From: DATHBP01 sp035296085
GTDB lineage: Bacteria > Actinomycetota > Actinomycetes > Propionibacteriales > Nocardioidaceae
Reading direction: 5' to 3'
Length of the DNA stretch: 26,983 nucleotides
Assembly (NCBI GenBank): GCA_035296085.1
Contig: DATHBP010000229.1
Span: 1-26,983, forward strand
Positions 1 to 7,936 of this stretch are shown here, piece by piece. Positions within the stretch are counted from its first letter, which is position 1; the number at the start of each line of letters is the position of its first letter. The translations under genes and the position numbers were made by a program. Below the pieces are notes generated by a model. The model was given only the letters and a program-made list of their open reading frames with translations, had not been told where the DNA came from and searched no databases.

Positions 1-110
1 CCGCCGGTGACTGCCAGCGCGCTTAGCGACAGGCCGCGCAGGAACGTCCGGCGGGTCAACGGGTCGGCCAGCGCACCAGCGGGCGGGGCCAGACGGGGGC
101 GGTTGCTCAT
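1..110 (-). CDS. Tat-exported protein, N-terminal fragment (possible polyamine ABC transporter binding protein)
   Basis: Only the first 36 codons are in the window; the gene runs off the left edge. ATG at 110 has a GGAAGG ribosome site about 9 bases upstream. After a short polar stretch (residues 1-18) comes a twin-arginine motif, TRRTFLRG, and a hydrophobic segment starting LSLSALAV, so the product is probably exported folded by the Tat system. In many actinobacteria a Tat-exported spermidine/putrescine-binding protein lies beside an Lrp/AsnC regulator and a PuuB-like FAD oxidase, which is the arrangement here. The substrate-binding assignment is inferred from context only, because no mature domain is visible. 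Confidence 0.6.
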   Translation of the reverse strand, partial: MSNRPRLAPPAGALADPLTRRTFLRGLSLSALAVTG

Positions 111-196
111 GAGGTTCAACCTTCCACAACGTGGGTCACCAGGGCCGGACTGAAACGCCTGACACTCAGCCTGTGCCACCGGCGTCAAGTCCGCTT

Positions 197-210
197 GATC
201 GCAGGCGATC
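197..210. promoter_or_regulatory. Perfect 6+6 dyad, candidate operator between divergent genes
   Basis: GATCGC-AG-GCGATC is an exact inverted repeat with a two-base centre. It lies in the 205-base region between the divergent Tat-exported protein and the Lrp/AsnC gene. Lrp/AsnC regulators commonly bind dyads in the divergent region beside their own gene, so this is a reasonable operator candidate. A 12-base dyad can also arise by chance. Confidence 0.3.
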
Positions 211-315
211 CTGTCAGAGTGGGTCAGAGCCTACAAGTGAATCCGTGGTCCTCCAACCAGACCGCAACTGATTCGATACCTTGCGTGCGATCTTCGGCCG
301 CGACAGGATGCCCGA

Positions 316-801
316 ATGGCCGTGCGGACGGGACGAAGCGTCGAAGGAAACGGCGCGTCGTTCGACGAGGTGTCGAAAGCAATCATCGAACAGCTGCAGC
401 AGGACGGTCGCCGGTCCTACGCCGCGATCGGCAAGGTGGTCGGCCTGTCCGAAGCGGCCGTCCGCCAGCGGGTTCAGCGGCTGATAGACCACGGCGTGAT
501 GCAGATCGTGGCCGTGACCGACCCGCTGCAGCTGGGCTTCGCCCGCCAGGCGCTCATCGGGCTGAACGTCGAGGGTGAGCTCGAAGGCATCGCCGACCAG
601 CTCGCCGACATGGACGAGGTCGAGTACGTCGTCATCACCGCGGGTTCCTTCGACATCCTCGCCGAGGTCGTGTGCGAGAGCGACGAGCACCTGCTCGAGG
701 TCTTGAGCACGCGCATCCGGGCCATCCCCGGTGTGAAGACCACCGAGTCCTTCGTCTACCTCAAGCTGCGCAAGCAGACCTACTCGTGGGGTGTGCGCTG
801 A
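316..801 (+). CDS. Lrp/AsnC family transcriptional regulator
   Basis: A 161-residue protein. Residues about 16-65 form the AsnC-type helix-turn-helix (AIIEQLQQDGRRSYAAIGK, then the recognition helix around LSEAAVRQRVQRL). Residues about 70-150 form the RAM ligand-binding and oligomerisation domain, ending with the typical IPGVKTTESFVYLKL. Length is normal for the family. ATG at 316 is preceded by AGGA seven bases upstream. The gene is followed with overlapping stop/start by an FAD-dependent oxidoreductase and lies divergent to a Tat-exported protein. It probably senses an amino acid or amine and controls both flanking transcription units; the ligand cannot be read from the sequence. Confidence 0.9.
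   Translation: MAVRTGRSVEGNGASFDEVSKAIIEQLQQDGRRSYAAIGKVVGLSEAAVRQRVQRLIDHGVMQIVAVTDPLQLGFARQALIGLNVEGELEGIADQLADMDEVEYVVITAGSFDILAEVVCESDEHLLEVLSTRIRAIPGVKTTESFVYLKLRKQTYSWGVR
786..791 (+). promoter_or_regulatory. Ribosome binding site supporting the CTG start at 798
   Basis: GTGGGG lies six bases before CTG 798 inside the end of the regulator gene. No purine-rich site precedes the alternative in-frame GTG at 786, which favours the CTG start for the next gene. Confidence 0.35.
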
Positions 802-2174
802 ACTACCGATCCCTGTCGCTGTGGCACGACTCCGAACCGGGCGGCTGGCACCCCCGCAAGGCACTGCCCGGGTCCACCGATGTCGATGTCGCGATCGTCG
901 GCGGCGGGTTCACGGGCTTGTGGACGGCGTACTACCTGAAAGTGCACGATCCCTCCTTGCGGGTGGCTGTCCTCGAACGCGAGGTTGCCGGTTTCGGCGC
1001 GTCCGGCCGCAACGGCGGCTGGTGCTCGGCCCTGTTTCCGGCGTCCTGGCGCAAGCTCGGGAAGCTCGGGGACTTGGCCTCGGCGGTGGCGCTGCAGCGG
1101 GCTCTGCACGAGACGGTCGACGAGGTGGGCAGGGTCTCGGCCACCGAAGGCATCGACTGCCACTACCGCAAGGGCGGGACCGTCTCGCTGGCCCGGACAC
1201 CGGTCCAGCTCGAGCGGGCCCGTGGCCTGGTGGCACACGCCCGGGCATGGGGTTTCGGGGCCGACGACGTGGCGCTGCTGGGGCCAGACGAGGCGCGGCA
1301 CAGGCTCGGGGCCAGCGGAGTTCTCGGTGCTACCTACACGCCGCACTGCGCCGCCATCCACCCCGCGCGGCTGGTGCGGGGGCTCGCCGACGCCGCGGAG
1401 CGGCGAGGTGTCCACATCTACGAACAGACCACGGCCACGGCTATCAAGGACGGCCGGGTGCAGACAGCTGCCGGCACCGTGCGGGCCGAGGTCGTCGTGC
1501 GGGCGACGGAGGGGTACACCCCCGGCATCGAGGGGCACGCCCGGGCGGTCGCCCCGGTCTACTCGCTCATGGTGGCCACCCAACCGCTCTCGCCGGACTT
1601 CTGGGCAGATACCGGCCTGTCCGCTCGCGAGACGTTCACCGACCACCGGCACCTGATCGTCTACGGCCAACGCACCGCCGATGACCGCATCGCGTTCGGC
1701 GGCCGCGGGGCGCCCTATCACTTCGCCTCCCGGACGAGGCCGGAGTTCGACCACGAGCCTCGAGTGTTCGCCAGCCTGCGTCGCACGTTGCTCGATCTGT
1801 TCCCCGCTCTGGCTGGCGCCACGTTCACCCACGCCTGGGGGGGCGCGCTCGGGATCCCGCGCGACTGGTGCGCATCGGTGGGAGTCGACCGGGCCCGCCG
1901 CTATGCCTGGGGCGGCGGCTACGTCGGCGACGGCGTGGGTACGTCCAACCTCGCGGGCCGTACGCTCGCCGACTTGATCCTCCAACGTGGTACGCCGCTC
2001 GTGAACCTCCCCTGGGTTGGCCACCGCTCACCGCGGTGGGAGCCAGAGCCGCTGCGCTGGCTCGGCATCAACACCGGGCTGCGGGCCATGCACCTCGCGG
2101 ATGCCGAGGAGAGGGTCACCGGGCGACCGAGTGCGCTGGCCCGGGCAGTCGCGCCGCTCACCGGAGGTCACTGA
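798..2174 (+). CDS. FAD-dependent oxidoreductase (DAO family, gamma-glutamylputrescine oxidase-like)
   Basis: About 458 residues, DAO-type flavoprotein. The dinucleotide-binding motif VAIVGGGFTG is at residues 31-40, the ribose-binding acidic residue is at the end of RVAVLE (about 60), and GASGRNGGW at 68-76 is the second FAD-contacting motif. The C-terminal part has the usual WGGALGIPRD and YAWGGGYVGDGVG flavin-binding region. Relatives with this motif set include PuuB-like amine oxidases, which use O2 to oxidise polyamine derivatives. The likely start is CTG at 798, overlapping the regulator's TGA as CTGA, because NYRSLSLW is where homologues usually begin; GTG at 786 is the alternative. 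Substrate is inferred from the neighbouring regulator and exported protein. Confidence 0.8.
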   Translation: MNYRSLSLWHDSEPGGWHPRKALPGSTDVDVAIVGGGFTGLWTAYYLKVHDPSLRVAVLEREVAGFGASGRNGGWCSALFPASWRKLGKLGDLASAVALQRALHETVDEVGRVSATEGIDCHYRKGGTVSLARTPVQLERARGLVAHARAWGFGADDVALLGPDEARHRLGASGVLGATYTPHCAAIHPARLVRGLADAAERRGVHIYEQTTATAIKDGRVQTAAGTVRAEVVVRATEGYTPGIEGHARAVAPVYSLMVATQPLSPDFWADTGLSARETFTDHRHLIVYGQRTADDRIAFGGRGAPYHFASRTRPEFDHEPRVFASLRRTLLDLFPALAGATFTHAWGGALGIPRDWCASVGVDRARRYAWGGGYVGDGVGTSNLAGRTLADLILQRGTPLVNLPWVGHRSPRWEPEPLRWLGINTGLRAMHLADAEERVTGRPSALARAVAPLTGGH

Positions 2175-2278
2175 CCGGTCCATTCCCGGACGCCGGCTGG
2201 TCTGCAGCCCAGGAAATACGCTCGCCGCCGCGGAGGGGGACTGGCAATGGAGCGCAGAGTTGGCACACACTGAGTGCT

Positions 2279-3466
2279 ATGCACCGTCCACTCACAGCAA
2301 TCCTCACTGCCCTGCTCACAGCTTCGGCAGCCGTCGCGGCCACCGCTCCCGTGGGAGCCGCTGCTCCCCACGACCGCGCAGATGGTGCGGTCGAGGCGCG
2401 TCAGGCGGCGCCCCGGCTCAGTGTGCGCGCGATCATGACCGGCCTCGACATCCCCTGGGACGTGACCTTCCTGCCATCAGGGGCGATGCTCGTGACCGAG
2501 CGCGACCGCGAACGGATCCTGTACCGCGCGCCGAACGGCACGCGGCGCGTGGTGGCCGATACGCCCCCCGGCGTCTGGCACGAAGGCGAGACCGGGATGA
2601 TGGGCATCGTCGCCGACCCGCGGTTCGGGCGGAACCGGCACTTCTTCACCTGCAACGGCTTCAAGAACGCCACCACCCAGGACGTCCGGGTGATGCTCTG
2701 GCGGCTCAACGACACCGCGACACGGGCGGTTCGCATCCGGCCCATCGTGACCGGCCTGCCGTCGAATCTCGGCCATCACGGTGGGTGCCGGCTGCGCTTC
2801 GACCGGCGCGGCGCCCTCTACATCGGCACCGGCGACGCCGGCATCTACACCACCCCGCAGAGCCTGCACTCCCTCGGCGGCAAGGTGCTGCGCGTCGACC
2901 GGCACACCGGCGGCGGCCTGCCTGGCAACCCGTTCCCGAATGCCGCCGACCCCGACAAGCGGCGCATCTACACCTACGGCCACCGCAACGTCCAAGGGCT
3001 CGCGCAGCGACCGCGCGGTCTGATGTGGTCGGTGGAGCACGGCCCCGACCGAGACGACGAGGTCAACCGGCTCGTTGCCGGCGGCAACTATGGCTGGGAC
3101 CCTGGGCCGGGCTACGACCAGAACGTACCGATGACCGACTTCACGTTGCCGGGGCCGCAGATCGGCGCCCGTTGGAGCTCGGGAGAGCCCGCCGACGCGA
3201 CCTCTGGTGCCAGTTGGCTGAGGGGCGCCCGGTGGGGCTCGTGGGAGGGTCGGCTCGCGGTCGCGGCGCTCAAAGACTCGTCGCTGCGGGTGATGCAGTT
3301 CTCCAAGGCCGGCCGGCTCGTCAGCGTGGCGTTGCCCGCGCGGCTGAACCAGACGTACGGCCGGCTGCGCAGCCCGCAGCTCGGCCCGCACGGGGCGCTC
3401 TACATCACCACGAGCAACGGCGGAGGCGTCGACAAGGTCCTGCGCGTCGTCCCCCAGCTGCCCTGA
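2279..3466 (+). CDS. Secreted PQQ-dependent sugar dehydrogenase family protein
   Basis: A 395-residue protein with a Sec-type signal peptide (MHRPL, a hydrophobic stretch to about residue 22, and an AAA cleavage region near 27-29) and no lipobox. The rest matches the soluble glucose/sorbosone dehydrogenase beta-propeller fold: GLDIPWDVTFLPSG (55-68), the catalytic-region motif LGHHGGCRLRFDRRGALYIG (164-183), GHRNVQGLA (234-242), EHGPDRDDEVNRL (253-265) and GGNYGWD. H166 or H167 would correspond to the active-site histidine of soluble glucose dehydrogenase. No PQQ synthesis gene is visible, so cofactor would have to come from elsewhere, or the protein may act on another aldose-type substrate. 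No strong ribosome site precedes ATG 2279; the signal peptide decides the start. Confidence 0.85.
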   Translation: MHRPLTAILTALLTASAAVAATAPVGAAAPHDRADGAVEARQAAPRLSVRAIMTGLDIPWDVTFLPSGAMLVTERDRERILYRAPNGTRRVVADTPPGVWHEGETGMMGIVADPRFGRNRHFFTCNGFKNATTQDVRVMLWRLNDTATRAVRIRPIVTGLPSNLGHHGGCRLRFDRRGALYIGTGDAGIYTTPQSLHSLGGKVLRVDRHTGGGLPGNPFPNAADPDKRRIYTYGHRNVQGLAQRPRGLMWSVEHGPDRDDEVNRLVAGGNYGWDPGPGYDQNVPMTDFTLPGPQIGARWSSGEPADATSGASWLRGARWGSWEGRLAVAALKDSSLRVMQFSKAGRLVSVALPARLNQTYGRLRSPQLGPHGALYITTSNGGGVDKVLRVVPQLP

Positions 3467-3481
3467 CGCTGGGCCCGGTCG

Positions 3482-3500
3482 AGCGGCGGGCCGCGCCGCT
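3482..3500 (+). terminator. Possible hairpin terminator after the sugar dehydrogenase
   Basis: AGCGGCG (3482-3488) pairs perfectly with CGCCGCT (3494-3500) across a five-base loop, 15 bases past the dehydrogenase stop and before the next gene at 3524. There is no T-run, so it could be a U-tail-less actinobacterial terminator or simply GC-rich spacer. Confidence 0.35.
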
Positions 3501-3523
3501 GGTCGCGATAGCGTGACCCGAGG

Positions 3524-3958
3524 ATGGAGACCCTGGGAGTGCGCGGCCGGGTCGGCCGCGCACTGGCGACCGTTGCCGGCCTGGCCCTGCTGGTGCTCGG
3601 CTCCGCTTGGGGCAACGACGACCACTTCCCGTTCGGCCCGTTCCTCATGTACGCCGACGCGCGTGGCGCTGACGAGCCCATCGGGGACACCGCCACCTAC
3701 GGGGTGGACATCACCGGGAAACGCCTGCTACTCGACCAGTCGCTGACCGGCTTGCGAAGGGCCGAGGTCGAGGGCCAGCTTGACCGCTTCAGCCGCTCCC
3801 CCTCCTTGTTGCGCCACATCGCCGACGCGTACAGCCGCCGCAACCCCCAGGCGCCACCGCTTCGGCGGGTCTTCGTCGTCGTGCGGTGGCATGAGCTGCG
3901 CGGCGGAGCACTCACCGGTGAGAGCCGCACAGAGCTGGTGACGTCATGGCAGCGGTGA
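3524..3958 (+). CDS. Small exported or membrane-anchored protein of unknown function, partner of HTTM protein
   Basis: A 144-residue protein I do not recognise as a named family. It has one N-terminal hydrophobic segment (about residues 12-30), then a motif, DDHFPFGPFLMYA (32-44), and a soluble mixed remainder of about 100 residues rich in charged residues. The last 13 bases overlap the start of the HTTM membrane protein, implying translational coupling and a joint role. ATG 3524 directly abuts its GAGG. In-frame GTG at 3539 has a GGAG nine bases upstream and would give a 139-residue protein with the same hydrophobic segment, so the start is uncertain by five codons. Most of the protein would lie outside the membrane. 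Confidence 0.75.
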   Translation: METLGVRGRVGRALATVAGLALLVLGSAWGNDDHFPFGPFLMYADARGADEPIGDTATYGVDITGKRLLLDQSLTGLRRAEVEGQLDRFSRSPSLLRHIADAYSRRNPQAPPLRRVFVVVRWHELRGGALTGESRTELVTSWQR

Positions 3959-4854
3959 CCGACACCGAGCGCACGGCCGAACAGATGCCTGGCGGCGGCG
4001 TCGGGCGCTGGCTCTTCGACCCGGTTCCCGCGGCGCGCATCGCGGCCTTTCGCACGCTCGTCTACGGTTTCGTGGTTGTCGACCTGCTCGTCGTGTCGCG
4101 ATGGGTGTGGTGGAAGTCCGACGTCTCCACGGAGCTGTACCAGCCGCTGCTCGTGGGCCGCCTGCTGCCCCTCCCCGCCCCCACACCGCTGCTGGTCGAC
4201 GCCATCTTCTGGCTTCTCTTGGCGGCGGCGACCGTCGCGGCCACCGGTCGCTGGCCGCGGCTGCTCGGCTGGACCGTCTTCGCGCTGTACTTCGAGTGGA
4301 TGGTCGTGGCGATGAGCTACGGCAAGGTGGATCACGACCGGTTCGCGTTCCTCGTCGCCCTTGCCGTACTGCCCACCGTCGGACGCGCCAGGCACGGCGA
4401 CCCGGAGCTGAGCCAGGCTGGCGGATGGGCGCTGCGCGTCACCCAGCTGAGCGTGGTGGCGACCTACTTCCTCGCCTCCTGGGCAAAGCTGCGCTTCGGT
4501 GGCCTCGGCTGGCTGACCGGGTCGACGTTGACCTGGGCGGTCGTGCGCCGGGAGAGCTGGCTCAGCAGCGCCCTGCTCTCGGTGCCCGGCCTCCTCGTGG
4601 CGTCGCAGTTCGCCATCGTGGCGTTCGAGCTGCTGAGCCCGGCCGTCCTCTTTCTGCACCGGCACTGGCGCTACGCCGCGGTGGGGTTCTTCTTCGCTTT
4701 CCATGTGGTCACGTTCGCGTGCATCGGGATCTCGTTCGCCCCGCACCTCGTGGCACTCACCGCGTTCTTGCCGCTCGAGCGGCTACGCCCGATACGTAGA
4801 TTTCAGCAGCGTCGGACGGTGATGCGATCATCGAGTCGTGCGCGGGCGGAGTGA
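3946..4854 (+). CDS. HTTM domain (vitamin K-dependent gamma-carboxylase-like) integral membrane protein
   Basis: A 302-residue polytopic protein with about seven membrane segments (roughly residues 33-52, 82-101, 105-122, 130-146, 163-180, 208-235 and 244-270). The pattern of short transmembrane helices plus SYGKVDHDRFAFLVALAVLP (122-141) and TYFLASWAKL fits the HTTM superfamily, which includes vitamin K-dependent gamma-carboxylase. Most bacterial HTTM proteins have no known reaction. The N-terminal 20 residues are polar and probably cytoplasmic. It overlaps the small protein before it by 13 bases and the VOC gene after it by 17 bases. GTG at 3955 is an alternative start. Whether it has carboxylase or epoxidase chemistry cannot be told from the sequence. 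Confidence 0.75.
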   Translation: MAAVTDTERTAEQMPGGGVGRWLFDPVPAARIAAFRTLVYGFVVVDLLVVSRWVWWKSDVSTELYQPLLVGRLLPLPAPTPLLVDAIFWLLLAAATVAATGRWPRLLGWTVFALYFEWMVVAMSYGKVDHDRFAFLVALAVLPTVGRARHGDPELSQAGGWALRVTQLSVVATYFLASWAKLRFGGLGWLTGSTLTWAVVRRESWLSSALLSVPGLLVASQFAIVAFELLSPAVLFLHRHWRYAAVGFFFAFHVVTFACIGISFAPHLVALTAFLPLERLRPIRRFQQRRTVMRSSSRARAE

Positions 4855-5269
4855 GTCAGACGACTCCGTCGACCGCTGGTCGCGCTCGGACTGGTGGGGC
4901 GTCGTACTGGAAGCACCCGACGCACCTGCCTTGGCGCACTTCTACGCAGACCTGCTGGGCTGGGAGATCTCCACGGAGTCGCCCCAGTGGGCCGCCATGG
5001 CTCCGACGAGCGGAGTCGCCTACCTCGCGTTCCAGACCGCCGAGGGCTACGTTCGCCCGACGTGGCCCGCTGACGGCCAGCAGCAGCGGATCACCATGCA
5101 CCTGGACTTCGAGGTCGCCGATCTCGAAGCCGCTGTGGCGCACGCCGTCGAGCTCGGCGCGCAGGAGGCGCCTTTCCAGCCGCAGGAGCGGGTTCGAGTG
5201 ATGCTCGACCCCGCGGGCCACCCGTTCTGCCTCTACACGGGCGACCTCGAAACGGGCGAGGAGTCCTAG
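4838..5269 (+). CDS. VOC (glyoxalase-like) family protein
   Basis: A 143-residue protein with two VOC half-domains. The first begins WWGVVLEAPDAPALAHFYAD (19-38), the second TMHLDFEVADLEAAVAHAVE (86-105), and it ends with VMLDPAGHPFCLY (121-133). H88 sits where a metal ligand usually lies, but the terminal Glu ligand expected after the DPAGHPF motif is absent (CLY instead), so a canonical divalent-metal enzyme is uncertain; many members of this group are uncharacterised. GTG 4838 is the only practical start and lies inside the end of the HTTM gene. The gene ends 16 bases from the convergent rlmN, with no hairpin visible between them. Confidence 0.8.
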   Translation: MRGRSESDDSVDRWSRSDWWGVVLEAPDAPALAHFYADLLGWEISTESPQWAAMAPTSGVAYLAFQTAEGYVRPTWPADGQQQRITMHLDFEVADLEAAVAHAVELGAQEAPFQPQERVRVMLDPAGHPFCLYTGDLETGEES

Positions 5270-5285
5270 CTGGCGCGGTGCTCGA

Positions 5286-6419
5286 TCAGCGTCTCGGGCC
5301 TTGTTGCCCCGTCGCCGCGAGCTGGCCGCAGGCCCCGTCGATCTCACGGCCACGCGTGTCGCGAACGGTAGCCGGCACCCCCTTGGCGAGCAGCCGGGCG
5401 ACGAACTGCTGCTCGTCACGCGCCCGCGAGGCCGTCCACCTCGAACCGGGAGTCGGGTTGAGCGGGATGAGGTTGACGTGTACCCAGCCCCAGTCGCCAT
5501 AGTCCCGCAGCACGTCGGCGAGCGCGTCGGCCCGCCAGGCCTGGTCGTTGACGTCACGGATCAGGGCGTACTCGATGGAGACGCGCCGCTTGGTCCGGGC
5601 GGCATATGCCCAGGCTGCCTCCACCGCTTCGCGGACGCGCCAGCGGGTGTTCACCGGCACCAGCTCGTCGCGCAGCTCGTCGTCGGGGGCGTGCAGCGAC
5701 AGCGCGAGGGTCACCGGCAGCCGGAGGTCGGCGAGCTCGAGCATGCGCGGGACGAGACCGACGGTGGAGACGGTGATGTTGCGGGCCGACATGCCGATGC
5801 CGTCGGGTGTGTGATCGGTCAACCGACGGAGTGCGCCGACGAGTGCCCGGAAGTTGGCCAGCGGCTCGCCCATGCCCATGAACACGACGTTGGACACCCG
5901 AGAGAACCCCCCGCCCATCTCCCCGCGTGCCACCGCGCGTGAGCCGGCGACGACCTGGTCCACGATCTCGGCCGTGGTCAGGTTGCGGGTGAGCCCGCCC
6001 TGACCGGTCGCGCAGAACGGACACGCCATGCCGCAGCCGGCCTGCGACGAGACGCAGGCGGTCACCCGGTGCGGGTAGCGCATCAGGACGCTCTCGACGA
6101 GAGCACCGTCGAAGAGCCGCCACAGCGTCTTGCGCGTCGCGCCGTCGTCGGCCTGCTGGGTGCGCACGGGCGTGAGCAGCGTCGGCAGGAGCTCTGCGAC
6201 CAGCCGCTCTCGACGGTCCGGCGGCAGGTCGCTCATCGCCGCCGGGTCGTCGACGAGACGGCGGAAGTAGTGCATCGAGAGCTGGCGGGCCCGAAAGGCA
6301 GGCTCGTCGAGCGCCACGACGGCATCGCGGCGCTGCTCCGGCGCGAGGTCAGCGAGGTGGCGCGGGGGCCGGGCGCGCCGCGGCCCGCGAAACACCAACT
6401 CGAGCGGCTCGGCGGTCAC
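5286..6419 (-). CDS. rlmN: Dual-specificity 23S rRNA/tRNA adenine C2-methyltransferase RlmN
   Basis: Radical SAM methyltransferase of 377 residues that makes C2-methyladenosine at A2503 of 23S rRNA and A37 of some tRNAs. The 4Fe-4S motif CGMACPFC gives cysteines 129, 133 and 136. C122 in CVSSQAGC and C364 in GREIDGACGQL are the accessory and methyl-carrying cysteines, so all catalytic cysteines are present. VVFMGMGEPLANF is the SAM-binding GEP motif. GTG 6419 (TAEPLELVF) is chosen because the longer open frame would run into cdsA and its extra N-terminus is not family-like. It is the last gene of the rpsB-tsf-pyrH-frr-cdsA-rlmN run, 55 bases after cdsA. Confidence 0.95.
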   Translation of the reverse strand: MTAEPLELVFRGPRRARPPRHLADLAPEQRRDAVVALDEPAFRARQLSMHYFRRLVDDPAAMSDLPPDRRERLVAELLPTLLTPVRTQQADDGATRKTLWRLFDGALVESVLMRYPHRVTACVSSQAGCGMACPFCATGQGGLTRNLTTAEIVDQVVAGSRAVARGEMGGGFSRVSNVVFMGMGEPLANFRALVGALRRLTDHTPDGIGMSARNITVSTVGLVPRMLELADLRLPVTLALSLHAPDDELRDELVPVNTRWRVREAVEAAWAYAARTKRRVSIEYALIRDVNDQAWRADALADVLRDYGDWGWVHVNLIPLNPTPGSRWTASRARDEQQFVARLLAKGVPATVRDTRGREIDGACGQLAATGQQGPRR

Positions 6420-6474
6420 AAGGCCCGATTGTCCCACCCGGCTGAGGAGTTCTGGGCCGTCGCGGGCCGCAGCG

Positions 6475-7332
6475 TCAGAGACCGGCCGCAGAGACAGGCA
6501 CGAACACGTCGAGCACCAGCCAGGCCACTGCCACGGTGGCAACAAGCGAGTCCAAACGGTCCAGCAAGCCGCCGTGTCCGGGCAGCAGCGAGCTCATGTC
6601 CTTGATGCCGAGGTCGCGCTTGATGAGCGACTCCAGCAAGTCACCGGTGGTCGCTGTCACCGCTGTGGCCGCCCCTAACGCGACGCCGGCTGCCCACGGG
6701 CCGGACAGCGCGTACACGACGAGCAGGACGCCGGCCGCCACGGATGCGACGAGGGAGCCGCCGAAGCCCTCCCAGGACTTCTTCGGGCTGATCGTCGGAG
6801 CCATCGGGTGTCGGCCCACGGCCGCACCGACGGCGTACCCGCCGGTGTCGGAGGCCGCGACGACGGCGATGAACGTCACGACCCGCCACGCGCCGTCGTC
6901 CGGTTGCAACAGCAGCAGTGCGAATCCGGCCATGAACGGCAGGTAAACGGCGCACAGGGCTCCGGCCGAGGCGTCCCGAAGGTAGCCCTCGGCGCCACCG
7001 GGCAGCCGCCACGCCATCGTGGCTATGACCGTGAACGCGAGCGCGAGGACCATGGCGTCCGGGCCACCGAAGTACGCGGCGACCACGATGGCGACCGTGC
7101 CGAGGTAGAGGGGTAGGACTGGGACCGACGTGCCGTTCACTGCCAGCGCGGTAGTGAGCTCGTGCACCGCGAGCAGGATGGCGACCACCACGACGCCGAC
7201 GAAGAACAGCTTGCTGACCACGAGGGCAGCGACCACCAGACACACCAGTGCAACGCCGACGGCGATGGCCGCGGGCAGGTCACGGCCGACTCTGCCCGGG
7301 CGCGGTCGGGTCGGGGAGAAGGGCGAGGTCAT
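6475..7332 (-). CDS. cdsA: Phosphatidate cytidylyltransferase (CDP-diglyceride synthase)
   Basis: A 285-residue polytopic enzyme that converts phosphatidic acid and CTP to CDP-diacylglycerol, the precursor of phosphatidylglycerol, cardiolipin and phosphatidylinositol. About eight hydrophobic segments are visible. The family signature is intact near the C-terminus: SLIKRDLGIKD followed by LLPGHGGLLDRLDS, with its Asp residues for metal and CTP binding; upstream are ASDTGGY and SPKKSWEG. ATG 7332 lies four bases after the frr stop, so it is translated with frr. The N-terminal 17 residues are proline/arginine-rich and cytoplasmic. Confidence 0.95.
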   Translation of the reverse strand: MTSPFSPTRPRPGRVGRDLPAAIAVGVALVCLVVAALVVSKLFFVGVVVVAILLAVHELTTALAVNGTSVPVLPLYLGTVAIVVAAYFGGPDAMVLALAFTVIATMAWRLPGGAEGYLRDASAGALCAVYLPFMAGFALLLLQPDDGAWRVVTFIAVVAASDTGGYAVGAAVGRHPMAPTISPKKSWEGFGGSLVASVAAGVLLVVYALSGPWAAGVALGAATAVTATTGDLLESLIKRDLGIKDMSSLLPGHGGLLDRLDSLVATVAVAWLVLDVFVPVSAAGL

Positions 7333-7336
7333 CGGC

Positions 7337-7894
7337 TCAGACCTCGAGCAGCTCGGCTTCCTTGTGCCGCAGCAGATCGTCGATCTCGTCGACGTGCTTC
7401 TTGGTCATGCCGTCGAGCCGCTTCTCCGCCGCCGACACGTCGTCCCTGCCGACGTCGCCGTCCTTCTCCAGCTTGTCCAGCGACTGCTTGGCGTGCCGGC
7501 GGATGTTGCGCACGGCCACCTTGGCGTCCTCGCCCTTGCCTCTGGTGACCTTGATGTAGTCCCGACGCCGATCCTCGGTGAGCTCCGGCATGACCACGCG
7601 GAGGACGTTGCCGTCGTTGCTGGGGTTGACGCCGAGGTCCGAGTCCCGGATCGCTCGCTCGATGGCGCTGGAGGACGCCCGGTCGTAGGGAGAGATGATC
7701 ACGACGCGCGGCTCGGGGATGTGGAAGGACGCGAGCTGCTGGATGGGCGTGGGCGAGCCGTAGTAGTCAGCGGTGATCTTGGCAAACATCGCCGGGTGCG
7801 CCCGGCCGGTGCGGATCGCAGCAAACTCATCCTTGGCGACATCGACCGCTTTGCGCATCTTCTGGTCGGCCTCGCGGAGGGTCTCGTCGATCAC
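7337..7894 (-). CDS. frr: Ribosome recycling factor
   Basis: A 185-residue protein, the standard length, that with EF-G splits post-termination ribosomes. It begins MIDETLREADQKMRKAVD and contains the hallmark FAAIRTGRAHPAMF (24-37), then the domain II beta region and the C-terminal long helix (VRNIRRHAKQSLDKLEKDG). GTG 7894 has GGGAG eight bases upstream. It follows pyrH by 42 bases in the conserved pyrH-frr-cdsA order. Confidence 0.97.
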   Translation of the reverse strand: MIDETLREADQKMRKAVDVAKDEFAAIRTGRAHPAMFAKITADYYGSPTPIQQLASFHIPEPRVVIISPYDRASSSAIERAIRDSDLGVNPSNDGNVLRVVMPELTEDRRRDYIKVTRGKGEDAKVAVRNIRRHAKQSLDKLEKDGDVGRDDVSAAEKRLDGMTKKHVDEIDDLLRHKEAELLEV

Positions 7895-7936
7895 GCCGGC
7901 TCCCGGGTTCGTAGCGGGCGGACAGCCCGAGGTGGG

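Noticed and set aside
672..797. N-terminal extension of the FAD oxidase from ATG 672
   Set aside because: It lies inside the regulator gene in another frame, is Arg/Pro-rich and precedes the normal family start.
6420..6545. N-terminal extension of rlmN
   Set aside because: It overlaps the 3' end of cdsA and reads unlike RlmN; the family start matches GTG 6419.
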